64,000 nt of DNA from Sphagnum magellanicum. Lineage: Eukaryota > Streptophyta > Sphagnopsida > Sphagnales > Sphagnaceae. The stretch spans positions 19,007,390-19,071,389 of the forward strand of contig CM038911.1 of NCBI GenBank assembly GCA_021904315.1. Direction: 5' to 3'. Position numbers and translations under genes: made by a program. Positions within the stretch are counted from its first letter, which is position 1. Every line of letters starts with the position of its first letter. Positions 36,515 to 48,539 of the stretch are shown here, one piece after another. Under the pieces are notes generated by a model. The model saw nothing but the letters and a program-made list of their open reading frames with translations, had not been told where the DNA came from and did not search any database.

Positions 36515-38200
36515 TCATCTGCAGCATTCCCATATCATCCTGTTGTTCCAAGAAAAGAACATATAAAAACTTCACAGGAATGTGTTTTCTGAAAACAGCG
36601 CTAGCATCAGGAAGAGAGATTGCATTACTTTGAATCCTGATACTGATGAACTTTGATCAAATTACAGCTACATAGAGCTTTGTATGTAAATATTGAGGGT
36701 ACAATCAGACCAGCTCTCCAAGTACTTGAGATCAAGAATTGTAGACTACACCCCAAAAAACCCTAACTTTCCCTTAGATTACTATATCATCACCTGAGGA
36801 AGGGCAAAATTCCATGGTGCAAATCTTTGTCCAACATCCAGGAATGTGTGCAGACAACCAAATCATATACATTTCTAGACCTCAGATGCCTCTGAGACAA
36901 AGAATTGTCAGCTGAGAGAGCTCAAGTAGATCTGATTACAGTGACTTCCAAAAGTACAAACAGTACCCTGGATCGCAGGTGCAGACAGTAGCCTAACTGC
37001 ACAGTTCCATTTCATGCTATTCATCATGTGTAGAATGCATTGTGAAAAATGCCCTCGCAGATCTGTGAGTCCACGAACACGAAGGTGTTGGTAGAAGTAT
37101 TTCTTGGACTTAGGGTTCTGAAACCCTTGTTGCCTCTTCTTTCTGATTGCATCACGGGCACTCTAATCGGTGAATAGAAAACCATAAGGTAATCTCGGAG
37201 TGCAACTGGATTATGGCTTTACAGCCGGCTAATGTCATGTCATGTCTCAGTACCACAAGTATCAGAAATAGGCAAAGAATCTGTATGCCAACTCCTCTTC
37301 CCTCATACTTCATACTAGTATCATGTTTAGATTAACCAGAAAAATAACAGTAAAAACGATATCCAACCTAAGTGCACGGAGTATGAAGGCTGGAGATTAT
37401 GGTGACGCTTGGAATTGGACATGCGCATCGCCGCCCAAAGCTCCCCGTCCATGATGTCCCCGACTTTCTTTTCCCCTTGACTCACTCCTCCCCGCCCCGC
37501 CTTCAACGTCACCTTCTTCCCAAACACCCAAAACAAACCTGGTCTTCCTCTTCCTCCTCCTCCTCCTCCAACACAATTCACCGTTTCTTCCTTCCCTCTA
37601 CTTCTGGGAGCTTCCTTTCCTTTTCTTCTCCCCCACTTCTTCCTCTCCCTGGTCTCGCCAAACCCCAACCAACCCCAACTCCTCGACTTCCCCACCTCTT
37701 TTCCGCTTCTCTAATCCTCCGTTTCTCGCTCCAAAAGACTCGTTCCCTCAACTTCTTTCTTCACTGAATTTCTCTTTCCGAAATCTTTCCTCCCACTGTC
37801 GACAAACTCCGCCAAATTCGCAAAAGTGCGAACGCAGTGGGAGTTCGCGAGAAACGCGGCGATGGCGCACACCCGTCCGCGTTCGGCCAAGAAGAAGACC
37901 TCGCGTTTTCACCCGTCCCCATCCCGCCGTAACTGAACGCGGTAACTTTCTCTTTCTAGGCATTTTCGGCGTCTTCGCCGCGGTTTTTTTTTCCCGCGAT
38001 TGTTTACCACGGGCAGGCGATCAAACAATTTGTCTCCACCCCGCGAAATAGGTACCCGTCAAGGTTCTCACCCCAAGAAGAGAGAACCGTCCCCCCACAC
38101 TGGTACCTACCGTGCCTACTTTTTCTTTCATACGTGAATCTGCCCAACATTTATTCACGCTGCCCGGCAGGGGAGAGAGACTACCTACGCAATAATGGTG
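36515..38200 (-). promoter_or_regulatory. Upstream region of Di19 with a GC-rich leader-like block
   Basis: Upstream of the Di19 ATG lies about 0.9 kb of ordinary sequence and then a GC-rich block at about 37400-38100. On the gene's sense strand the block is purine-rich (GGAGGAGGAGGAGGAAGA-type runs near 37540-37570), much like the RPN8 leader. This suggests a distal 5' UTR exon and CpG-rich promoter separated from the coding start by a leader intron. Long open frames here are due to GC composition. No TATA box was identified, and the leader splice sites cannot be fixed. Confidence 0.35.
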
Positions 38201-38865
38201 AGGCTTTATATTAAGTATGTTGTGAACTAAGTGTTCCCAATCGTCCCAAATGTTCGTATTAGCCTTGTGATTAATTTTGTAATTTTAGATTTAAATGTTT
38301 TTTTCATTTATACTAATGCACCTACAAAAATACCTAACTAAAACTATGCTGTTTTCATAATTAACAAAAAAAAACTAACTGCATAATAGAGTTATTCGTA
38401 AAGTCACCCTGTCTTCACCTTCTCCTTCATTCACTATCCTCTCTTTCAGTGGTATCAGCAAAGTAAGGAAATTTTATTAAATCTCAGTATGAAGGGCTGA
38501 AACTCAGCATTTAATGCACAAGGTTCGAGAGTCATTATACTAGTTGTACAGGCAGGAGCAGTGAAAATATATGTAGCAGTAGCGGAGGCGCTTAGGAAAA
38601 AGGAAAAGACATGATGGAACTGAGTTTATCACCAAAATTGGTGGAAAAACTAGTTTGGGTCCCAGTTATTTCGTTTTGTCAATTTTTCATTCCCAATTTG
38701 ATGCCCTATTATGCTGGCCGTTCTTGCCCGCTAATCGCGTGACTTTATGGATAATGTCTTCGCTCTAACATGCATGAATGCTGTTGAAACTGTCATGTTA
38801 TGCAAGGTTTATACGAGTTCAACTATTCACAGTATTTCACTTTATTGCTATTGTCAATGACTTCT

Positions 38866-38901
<36 letters not shown>

Positions 38902-40870
38902 ATTAAATTTATGTGATGGTATTGTGAGATATAATCTGCAAGTTTGAATACAAAATATAATGGTTTATGGCCAGTCTTGTAAGCTTTAACAATTTCTGAC
39001 ATACATTGTTGAGTGAAGGCATTTACTAAAAAAACAATGTTTTTTTAATGTAAAAGCAATGACCTAGTATTGAGATAATAAATTAACATACATGTGACTT
39101 GTGAATTGTATGTGGTTTGGAGATGGGTATACTTCACAATGTATGCATTTTTATGGCAATAATGGGGGGGGGGGGGGGGGGGGGGGAAGAGTTAAATATA
39201 TAAAAAAATTAACATGAAAAATTGTTATATATGTTAAATCATGTTTATAGACATTAGTAGAGTCAAAAGCTAAATAATCAAGTGTACATCCCTCAATATA
39301 TGACACATGCTACATCCAATTGAATTGAAAATTGTGTTCTTGTTATATAATATGGGAAGCATTTGAACCAATGTAGATATCTTTGGATATGGGTTTTATT
39401 GATGTCCATGTAAAATTCATTTAATATTCATATGAGTGCACATTGTTTGTTCTTGAAAGTTGACCACATTTGGGGTTATATTATGCAATAAATTAAATTA
39501 TTATTTTTTGTAATAGGTCATATTTGCATAATGAACAAGGTTATTGTCAAATGAATTTGAAAATACATACAAACCATTTGATTTGTTTATATTTTGAAAT
39601 AATGAATGGAATTCATAGGTAGGCATAATTTGATCTTTAACATCAAGAACAATGAAGACACCTACATATGGTCTAACAAAAAACTCATTACAAATATTAT
39701 ATGGTTCCACTCAATACCGATTTGTAACAATTTGTGATCAAGAGTAAATATTTACATTTTAAAAATTATTGAATTCTTATGTTTACACAATTCATTGTAT
39801 ACACATTTTTACTATTAAATTTGTTTTTTCACTAAATTGATTTGTATTTCATGCACTTATATGCCCTATATTATGCAATTAAAAAACATTTAATTGCCTT
39901 GCAATGAAAGATTGTTGGATTTGAAAACTATGAAAGATTACAAGGCAAAAAATTATTGTGTGTATTCTTGCTTGAAACCTATTATATGGATCTCCATATT
40001 TTCTTTTGAAAATTTATTGATTTTTCATTTTCAATTTCTGGTAGTCCATTCAATTTTGTTTTCAAACTTGAGTTGTTTTGGAAAAAAATTCTTATTTTTT
40101 TCTTTCAATGTTTGCTTCATTCATGAAAATATCAAATATTTCATTTTTTTGTTTTTTTTATTGGATTGCTCCATTTTTTCACAAAAATTGTTAACCAAAT
40201 AGAGTGGGAAAAACCAAAAAAATGTACAAGTTACAAAAGTTTATAAGGTATATCTAATGAATCCTAAAAGGATCACAATATTACCAGAATTTTAAAAAAC
40301 AATTAAAACTTCTAGTCACAAGTTCTTTTTTGTCATCGTGCAAAAGTTGTATAGATGTTGAGAATGTAAATTTTTTTTAAAAATGTTTGCAATAGAAAGG
40401 CATGTTTAAAACAAAAGTGTACAAGAAAAAAAAAATAATAATAACAACAAATCATGAGGAAACCAATGGGGTATTTCACATACTTGGTTCAACAACATTA
40501 GGATGATCAACAACAAAGAAATAGAGTCATAGCACAACACAATTGAGGGAAAAAAGTAACATCAAAGAAAACAAAGAACAACATTGGGGAAAAAGAAGGG
40601 CAACACATCAAGAAGACAAGTTACAACCTACAAATCAAAAACCCTTCCCAAAAAGTGCTAAAAGCTTTGAGCCAAAACACTTTGAAAAAGGCAATGACAA
40701 CTAAAAAGGTCACTTGAACAATACAAAAGCAACAACATATAGGTAAACATTGAAAGTTGAAAACAAAAATACAAGAGTGGGGACCCCAAAAAAACCCTAA
40801 AAACCTCCCAAAAAAAAACATCTTGTCACAAGAAAGTAAGAAGAAAAAAGATCGTCACAAGTTACAACAA

Positions 40871-41102
40871 CCACCCTAACCTTAAAAACATTATACACCA
40901 AACACAAAAACCTTTAGAAAAAGCAACACGACTTAAAAGTTAGCCCCTATATTTGTACCCTTTAGCTCAAAACTCAAAATCTTGCAACCACCACCCTAAC
41001 CTTAAAAACATTAGATACCAAACACAAAAACCTTTAGAAAAAGCAACACAACAACTTAAAAAGTTAGCCCCTATATTTACACACTTTAGTTCAAAACTAA
41101 AA
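40871..41102 (+). repeat. Tandem duplication, 120-bp spacing
   Basis: Positions 40871-40980 and 40991-41102 are two close copies. Shared blocks are CCACCCTAACCTTAAAAACA, ACCAAACACAAAAACC, TTTAGAAAAAGCAACAC, AGTTAGCCCCTATATTT and TTAGXTCAAAACT. They differ by small indels (CGACTTAAAA versus AACAACTTAAAAA). The similarity is high enough to suggest a fairly recent event. Confidence 0.9.
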
Positions 41103-41369
41103 ATTGTCTTTGCATTTCTTTCATTATCTTGGGTAGTTTTCAATTTATTTATTTATTTATTTATAATCAAAAAAAAATTCAAAAATCTAATTCTCATTTA
41201 AGTGAGAACTAGCTTGAAAAGTTATTTGATTTTCACCTCAATTTCACAAACTGCCCAACATTAGACTAAACATGTCATATGATTCTTAAGCTCCAAGGTG
41301 TTGCATTGTACACAAAATGCATGTACAATTGACCCATATATGCACAATAGGTATGGATCCATTTGTTAA

Positions 41370-41640
41370 GGAAGGATAAGATCTCTCCCACTTTTGGAGA
41401 GATCTCACACCTATTTACAAGTGTAAGATAAATCTCTTTCTATAAAGGAATAGACATAAGAATTCTCCCCCCATTGATGCGGTTGATTTGTGTGTGTTTA
41501 AGTTCATGATAATGTTTAAGTCTCATGCTTTCCAATGGGTAAAGCTCATGGGTGAGGGACACTCACAAAATGTGGAGTTGGACTTGACTCTCGCCTAATC
41601 CTAGGCTTCCTTATTTTGGGAATGCTCTCACTTTAGGGTT
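41370..41640 (+). repeat. Dispersed repeat, copy B (LTR-like)
   Basis: This is the plus-strand counterpart of the minus-strand repeat at 22300-22620. It shares GTGTAAGAT, AGGAATAG, CCCCATTGAT, CATGGGTGAGG, AAAATGTGG, TTGACT and CCTAGGC in the same order. The 45-bp minisatellite begins inside its right end, at TTCCTTATTTTGGGAATG, and copy A carries a single related GGGAATG block at that point. The minisatellite therefore probably arose from a segment of this dispersed repeat. Confidence 0.5.
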
Positions 41641-41925
41641 TTACCCTACACCTCCTTATTTTGGGAATGCTCTCACTTTAGGGTTTTTCCCTCCACCTCC
41701 TTATTTTGGGAATGCTCTCACTTTAGGGTTTTACCCTACACCTCCTTATTTTGGGAATGCTCTCACTTTAGGGTTTTACCCTACACCTCCTTATTTTGGG
41801 AATGCTCTCACTTTAGGGTTTTTCCCTCCACCTCCTTATTTTGGGAATGCTCTCACTTTAGGGTTTTTCCCTCCACCTCCTTATTTTGGGAATGCTCACA
41901 CTTTAGGGTTTTATCTTATACTTTG
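41606..41925 (+). repeat. 45-bp minisatellite, seven copies
   Basis: Seven units with an exact 45-bp period; TTATTTTGGGAATGCTC starts at 41611, 41656, 41701, 41746, 41791, 41836 and 41881. Each continues CACTTTAGGGTTTT. Two end variants occur, TACCCTACAC and TCCCTCCAC-like, in the order A, B, A, A, B, B, then a diverged last unit. The mixed order of otherwise identical units points to unequal exchange. Each unit includes the plant telomere-like heptamer TTTAGGG. Confidence 0.96.
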
Positions 41926-42281
41926 TCTACTCCAACACTTTGTGCTTGGTTCCTTTCTTCTTCTTGTTTTTTCTCCTTGAATCCAACACTTGTCGGCCAT
42001 TCCCCTTGGCTACTACTCCTCCCCATAAAAATTTGACGAAAAAACTTGAATAGCTAGTTGTGTTTTTTCAATGTGAAATGTGTTCTTTTTAGCAAACTTT
42101 TGCCACTCAAATAAGTCTTATAAATGAGATTTTTGACATTTTTTATTGGAGATTTTTTCCCAAAAATGAAAAATAAAAATTCCAAAATTCCAAAATTAAG
42201 TGATTTTGGAGGCTTTCAATTTGCTAGAAGTGAGAAAGAATTAATAAAATTTGCCAGATTTTTTATATATGGTTTCAGTGT

Positions 42282-42415
42282 GTAGCCAGAAATATAAAAG
42301 GAAGACATGGGATATTCATTTCATATTTAGTTTATAGTCAGATTTGGCTAAATCTTCGTAGAGATGATCGCCACTTTCTTTACAGCTTTATATGGATGAT
42401 CGCCATTTTGGCTAC
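42282..42415 (+). mobile_element. MITE-like dispersed repeat, copy B
   Basis: A 134-bp copy of the element at 2608-2742. It begins GTAGCCAGAAATATA and ends GCCATTTTGGCTAC, so the ends pair as GTAGCCAAAA-type inverted repeats. The internal GATGATCGCCA block occurs twice. It sits about 0.5 kb upstream of the syntaxin start codon, a typical MITE location, and could affect that promoter. No target-site duplication is obvious. Confidence 0.6.
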
Positions 42416-42439
42416 AAACGAAAATTCATTAAAAAAAAC

Positions 42440-42922
42440 AGTAGGACAAATCAATTTTTGTGCAAAGAATTTACATGCCAAAAGTCCAAGTGAAGTAATG
42501 CCCCGACAAACTACCGGGCTGACCCTCGGATTCGGGGGGGCCGAAAGCCGAAGGAAGTGCTGGTGAGGTTGGGGGGGGCGGGAGAAACAATGTTGATTTC
42601 TGTGCTCCTGCTGCTGCTGCTGCTGCGTGGAACTCGGAGTGAGAGCGTCTGGATCTTGCTCGCCAATTCCCAGGCGCTTGCTTTGGCACTCTCATCAGGC
42701 ATCTGATCATGATTCCAAAAACGAAACGGAAATTCGAAAGAGAACGGAGAATTTTCATCTTCTGATCAGGTTCAGGAAGTGATGTTGTTGTTGGAGCGAA
42801 ACCCTTATGATCAGTTTGTGTGCAATTTTAGTCTAGCTCTGTGTACAGAGTAATCCTTTGTCATTGTTTGCATCAGGGGGATAGAGAGAAACATTCTTGT
42901 TGTTTATGTTCAACGACGCGCC
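42440..42922 (+). promoter_or_regulatory. Upstream and leader region of the syntaxin gene
   Basis: The AT-rich DNA gives way to GC-richer sequence at about 42500, suggesting the promoter/5' UTR of the plus-strand syntaxin gene. It contains two poly-G stretches near 42533 and 42572 and a (CTG)6-type trinucleotide run at about 42608-42626. Antisense open frames here come from these repeats. Transcription start was not resolved. Confidence 0.4.
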
Positions 42923-44013
42923 ATGAATGATCTATTGGCGGAGAGGACTTCTGGCAGTAAGGCGGGAGGTGGCTTATATGATGTCGATCTGGAGACGGGA
43001 CATAGTAGTAGTAGTAGTGTGCAGATGGCAGGCAGGGGGAGTACGGATAAAGACTTGTCGCGGTTCTTTGCGGATATTGAGAAGATCAAGGTCCAGATGG
43101 ACAACATTAGAGAACTGCTTGTGAAGCTTCAAGAAGCGAATGAGGAGAGCAAAGGTGTGCATCGTGCGCAGGCTATGAATGCCTTGCGAGAACGCATGGA
43201 TGCCGATATTGCGCAAGTGACGAAGATTGCACGCTTAATTAAAGGCGAGCTTGAGGAGCTTGACAGGGGTAACGCCGCTAGTCGACGTGTCAAAGGATGT
43301 GAGGAAGGAACGCCGACGGATCGCACTCGCACGACAATCACTAATAACCAGCGGAAGAAACTGAAGGACCTGATGGGGGAATTCCAAGCACTGCGAGAAA
43401 GAATGATGGGAGAATACAAAGAAACCATTGAGCGCAGGTTTGCAGTAATCAGAAACTCCCGTTTTCTGTGAACTTCCATTTGTAATCTGGCATATCTAAT
43501 TACGTCGCAATAAGCATAAGCCAGGGTTGCGTAGTCATTCTACAGCAATTGTGAATGTGTTTCTTCTCTATTCCATCATGTCACAGGTACTATACTGTCA
43601 CTGGGAAACAAGCAGACGAGGAGACAATAGATCACATCATTGAGACTGGAGAGAGCGAGACTTTCTTGCAAAAGGCGATACAGGAACAAGGGCGTGGACA
43701 GATAATTGAGACAATCAGAGAAATTCAGGAAAGGCATGACTCTGTGAAGGACATCGAGAAAAGTCTGCTAGAACTGCACCAGATCTTCATGGACATGGCA
43801 GTTCTAGTTGAGGCTCAGGGTGAGCAATTGAACAATATTGAAGCACAGGTCAACAGGTCTGCTTCTTATGTTGAAAGAGGCACCACTCAACTGACAATTG
43901 CCAAAAGACATCAAAGACGTGCTCGCTGGTGGACGTGCATAGGCATCATCTTGCTCATTGTCCTGGTGCTTGTTATCGTCCTCCCTATCTTGAAATCCGA
44001 GAACGTAATCTAA
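42923..44013 (+). CDS. Qa-SNARE syntaxin of plants (SYP1 class)
   Basis: Two exons, 42923-43437 and 43587-44013, joined by a 149-nt GT-AG intron that splits an Arg codon, give 313 residues. The start MNDLL is the usual SYP1 N-terminus. The Habc bundle spans about 40-165, with [30 protein letters not shown] and [19 protein letters not shown]. The linker holds [14 protein letters not shown] and [14 protein letters not shown]. The SNARE helix, about 215-280 ([20 protein letters not shown] onward), has the zero-layer Gln249 in [10 protein letters not shown] single membrane anchor at about 286-306 ([20 protein letters not shown]) ends the protein. Such proteins drive vesicle fusion at the plasma membrane or cell plate. 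Motifs lean to the SYP11/SYP12 side rather than SYP13, but the subgroup is not certain. A serine run (SSSSS) sits near residue 30. Confidence 0.95.
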
Positions 44014-47000
44014 CAAGGTGCAAACTCTGTTAGTTATGTCTGTTATACCACTCTCCTACCTCTTTTGAGAATTGTGAGCTGTATCAAGAATATTAGGCTT
44101 CTTCTCACTTAATGAGCCACAGTCAAGTCTCAGTTCACTATCTTTAGGAGTCATGAAACTGTCAATCCTACATTTGATCCAGTTCTTTTTACTAAGTTAA
44201 TTCTTCTTTCTGATTGCAAACATACATGTTTCCAGCATCTGCAATAAGACAAGTCAAAATATGGAACTTCTGGGTTCCCCATATGCGTTGCCTCTTTCTT
44301 ACTGATCCCTATTTGTGCAGCTGAGGTGCTGCCTCAATGTATAAATTTCAACAACACAAATAGATTTGGTTGCAATCCAATTTCCTGTGCTCTCATGTGA
44401 GTTCAGTGGTCATATTTTTACTTATACAAGATTAATGTAGTGGTGCACTTGTAAGGTGCATCTGCATGATGCAATTATTGTGCAGAGAATAGGGCTTAGA
44501 AGTACTAGTGAGAAACTTTTGGATGCAGGACACCAAACTAGTTTTGTGGTTTGTTCTAGGCACAGGGTTTCAAAATAAATTCTGCTAAAAAAAGGTTTAG
44601 AACTCTGCTGGAATGAAGGAGGTAACATCATGACTGTCTAGCATTCTGAATAGAATTGTCAACTCAATTCTGATTGGATCTGTGATCTGATGGCTTGCGG
44701 GTTGATCCAGTCTGCATTTTGGGCTTGATCTCAGTATCTGCCTGAGAGTTGCAGCTTCGTGGTAAAGTGGCCTCTTTTTGAGGTACACTCACTCTCAACT
44801 CCCAATTTAATTTTCTGTTGAGCATTTTCATGATAGAGAAACAGCATGAGTTTGGAGTAGATTGTTTGTAGAAGCAGGTCTCAAGTGAAACAGTAGAACC
44901 CATTATGTCTGTCAGCCCTTGAAGGTTGTGTAGGCTATGAAACCCAGGCAGACTGATGTCGGCACAATATTAGGGTTTATAATCATATCAATTGTGTAGT
45001 TTCCTTTGCAAATAGTTGGTGAACTGTTAATGCCCCCCCATACTGGCTGTGTATGTACAGTGCTGATAGTTGTTGTGACCAACAACACCCTGCAGTACCC
45101 ACCATGTCTGGGGTGATCAAGGGAAGTGGTCTTCTTGCATCATGGTGAGAAGTGAAAAAAAACATTGAATATAATCACAAACTCCGACCAATATGATCTT
45201 TCAGATCTGTATGTTTACTGCTTGTGTTGCTTGATTCCTTGGGCTGCATCTCGCTGGAAATGTTAACATGTTGAGTGCAAGCTTTGTGGAAATTTTTTCA
45301 GAGCACCAGATCCTCTGGGCAAGGATTGTTAGGTGACTCCTCTCCTGTGGAAGGACAGAGTTGTTTTGGGGGTGGGGGAGGGGTTGCTATTACCACTCTT
45401 TCAGAATGTGTTTTGACTTTCCTCCAGTCAAAAAACCTCATTGGGTGCCGAATTGTTCACAACCACAGCTTGTTGAGAGTCATCATCATGTACCCCACTT
45501 GAGGGCTGCAATATCTCTCTTCTGCAGGGAATACGTGCTTGTGGTATATTGGCGATCTGAGACATGCAAGAGCAATCGATTGGAATAAAGTTTGTGAATT
45601 AGAAACAGGGTTGCAAATGCTACAAAGTCTAGTGTTTGCAAAGGGTATGGAGGAGGCAATAAGCCCATGCAGTACATGCAAGGCCCTGAGTGTGCCATAT
45701 GAATGAATGATTTGCAGCATGCTGAGACTCTCAATGGACTCTGGATTGCCATCATTGACAGAGAAGATGAAGCCTTGAAATTGTGTCAGCAATATCAAAG
45801 TATCAGTTGGAATGGTTGGGAGACTGCAACATCATGCACACGTTGATGTAGCATGCATGCATCTGTGTAGTTCACACATAATCACAATTGTTGAGAACTT
45901 GCAGTTAACAAGTGTTTGACAAATAAACTCTAGGCTTTCTGAAAGTTTCATTCGGTATTTCCTTTTGCATGATCAATCTCTTCAAGCACTTTCTTATGAA
46001 GGCATTGTTGACACATATTTTAATGTTTCCCTTGCTTGGGTTTAACACATATATATTGTTGGTGGTACTTATTCATGCTCCTATTAAAGATTGAGGGCGG
46101 TGAAAGACCACATGATAGTAATAATTTCTTTTCTCTTTTCTTTTCAGAAGGAGCCTTTTGATTGGCAGGTCACCAATATTTTTGGAACATGGAAGTTGAA
46201 CCATTGCCTGACAATATGGGATAAAAAATGAGGTGCTATTGGGAATGTTTTTGAGAACGTTTTAGAAACGTGATGGGAACACCCGGGGAACTTAATGAGA
46301 ATACATTGGGAACATTGGCTGTATGAAATTTCTATGTCTAAAACAGTTTGTCACCATTTTCAACCTTAGTTAATAAACCAATATAAACCAGGGGTACTTA
46401 TTATCATTGTTTCAATTAATTGTAAGGGTTTAGCACCCAAAGTTTTTTAATTTTGTTTTGAGGAAGCCAGTTTGATTAGCCCCATCATCAATATTTTTGA
46501 AACATTGGACAGCGCCCATGTTAAGAAGCACCTCTCTCACCCCACTCCCCAAAATAAAAGCACAAACGACTTCCATATCCAACACTCACCCCTACACTTC
46601 CCCCAAAAGAAAAACAATGGGTGTATCACAACTTGGCCTTGCCATTTACATTAAAAAAAGTATCTTAAGGCAAAAGAAGAATTATAGAAATTCAAATATT
46701 TCACCATGCAAAAATAGATCATCAATTGTTGAGTGATGCTCTCCGGACAAACCCAACATGAAATGGGCTCGACAAGCTCTGGCTTGTGTGGGCCCCCATT
46801 TCATTCCAGTGAAGCCCCAGGGCTTTACCGAGCATAAAGACCAGTGTTGGGTGGGTATAACAGAAATTGGACTCAGGGTATCAGCCAAGTGTATCAATAT
46901 TAGAGCATCACAAGGTAATATCAAGTTTGGACATACTCTGTGTGCTATCTTGGCTGTCAGTTCTCTCATTTGTGTGAGAGCTGTCCTTAAGAACCGGATC

Positions 47001-47207
47001 TGATCCGGCCTGTAATAGTTGAAAATGGTGAGAACCTGTTGAGATACAAGAGCTTTTACCTGATTCACGGTATCATGGTAAGTTTTAGACGGGATACGGG
47101 TTTCTAGTAAGTATAGGGTTTATGAGGTGTTATCGTCGTTGCTTGCAACAGTGTCTTTTTTGTGAAGAATAACAGGCCCAGTTTGATCCTCCTCGTCATT
47201 TCACAAG
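44014..47207. other. Region downstream of syntaxin without a recognised gene
   Basis: The first few hundred bases probably hold the syntaxin 3' UTR. No protein motif was recognised. A direct repeat of about 45 bp links 46150-46193 with 46463-46510 (TTTTGATTGGCAGGTCACCAATATTTTTGGAACAT-like, with differences). A GC-richer block at about 46740-47080 has an open minus-strand frame of 128 codons with no known family; it could be non-coding repeat sequence. Confidence 0.5.
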
Positions 47208-47710
47208 CATTCTGTGATTTTGTTGTTGAGAGTTGAGATTAGAGACTTGAGACCTTGCATTCTGTGATTTTGTTGTCGAGAGTTGAGATTAGAGACTTGA
47301 GACCTTGAAATTGTGATTTTGTTGTTCAGTGTTGAGATTAGAGACTTGAGACCTTGCATTCTGTGATTTTGTTGTCGAGAGTTGAGATTAGAGACTTCAG
47401 ACCTCGAAATTGTGATTTTGTTGTTCAGTGTTGAGATTAGAGACTTGAGAACTTGAAATTGTGATTTTGTTGTTCAGAGTTGAGATTGGAGACTTGAGAC
47501 TTTGAAATTGTGATTTTGTTGTTCAGAGTTTAGATTAGAGACTTGAGACCTTGAAATTGTGATTTTGTTCTTGAGAGTTGAGATTAGAGATTTCAGACCT
47601 TGAAATTGTGATTTTGTTCTTGAGAGTTGAGATTAAAACCCTGAGACCATGAAATTGTGATTTTGTTGTTGAGAGTTTAGATTAGAGACTTGAGACCTTG
47701 AAATCTTGAG
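47208..47710 (+). repeat. 49-50-bp minisatellite, about ten copies
   Basis: About ten tandem units, each TTGTGATTTTGTTGTTC/G, then AGAGTTGAGATTAGAGACTT, then GAGACCTTGAAA. The first and fourth units begin GCATTCTGTGA instead of GAAATTGTGA. Variation is scattered (GTTC, GTCG, CTTG; AGTG versus AGAG). It is older and more diverged than the 44- and 45-bp minisatellites in this window. Confidence 0.93.
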
Positions 47711-48539
47711 ACGAGATTTGTGTTTTCTTATTTGTGTTTGTTGTTTTTTCTTGCTTGGATTTTTTAAGAAAAGATTTTTTTCTTTTTCCCCCTCTTCTTC
47801 CTTCATTCTCTCTTCTCTATTTCCATATGTTTTCTTTTCCCTTTTCTCTCCCTACACTACTTGCTATGTCTATCATTGAGCACACTCACTTATTGCATCC
47901 CCTAGCTCAATGTTCAATAGTTTGATATGTTTAGTCATCCACCCGCCTATTTATGTCTAGAGTGCTATCTATGTGAACTCAAGCCCAGTTGCATGCGTCA
48001 AACCTACCTACTTGTGCCTACCTAGGCCTACATGTGCTTCTATGTCCACTTGCCGTGCAACAAATCTTCTTTTTTTTTTCTTTTTTTTCTTTTTTCCTAT
48101 CTTGTTCTTTAATTTAATTTAATTTAATTTTTTCAATTTGTATTTTTTTAAATGTTTTGTTTGTTTGATCTGTGTTCTTTTATTTATATTTTTTTGTTTC
48201 TTGTTGTATAAAACTTTTATTGAAATTTTTTATTTATGTGTAAGAATGTTGAATGTTTTATTACAACATTTGTACATTTGAACCTTTTGCATACCTCATA
48301 CACATTAAACTCCATTTTTTTGCATAATGACAATAGAGAAAGTGACAGAGATTTTTAGTTAATTTTTTGAACCTTAAATCATATACCCCAATTTTGAACC
48401 TTTTGTTTGTAATTTTTTTTTTGGTATTTTTTTGTAATTGTTGTGATTTGGATAGTGCGGGATTTATAATTATTTGTGGTGGAATAACAAATTAATTATT
48501 TTTCTCGATTTTCTTGGTAATATTCTTGTGAAAACTACT
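47711..48539. other. T-rich spacer without a gene
   Basis: Long T runs and C/T tracts (47770-47860 and 48065-48200) with no coding features. Nothing beyond low-complexity sequence was recognised. Confidence 0.6.

Larger units (their letters stand above)
38201..42281. other. AT-rich gene-free region
   Basis: No gene was recognised. The stretch has a TG/TA microsatellite at about 38868-38901, a 23-nt poly-G tract at 39164-39186, a 120-bp tandem duplication, an LTR-like repeat copy near 41370-41640 and the 45-bp minisatellite, the last three listed separately. Open frames around 39894-40202 and 40621-40821 are low-complexity products of A/T runs. Confidence 0.6.

Noticed and set aside
37327..37767. 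Overlapping 122-codon frames on both strands upstream of Di19
   Set aside because: GC-rich, low-complexity products with no motif; better explained as a leader/promoter block.
46682..47068. 128-codon minus-strand frame
   Set aside because: No recognisable family; GC-richer repeat-like block, so coding status is unsupported.
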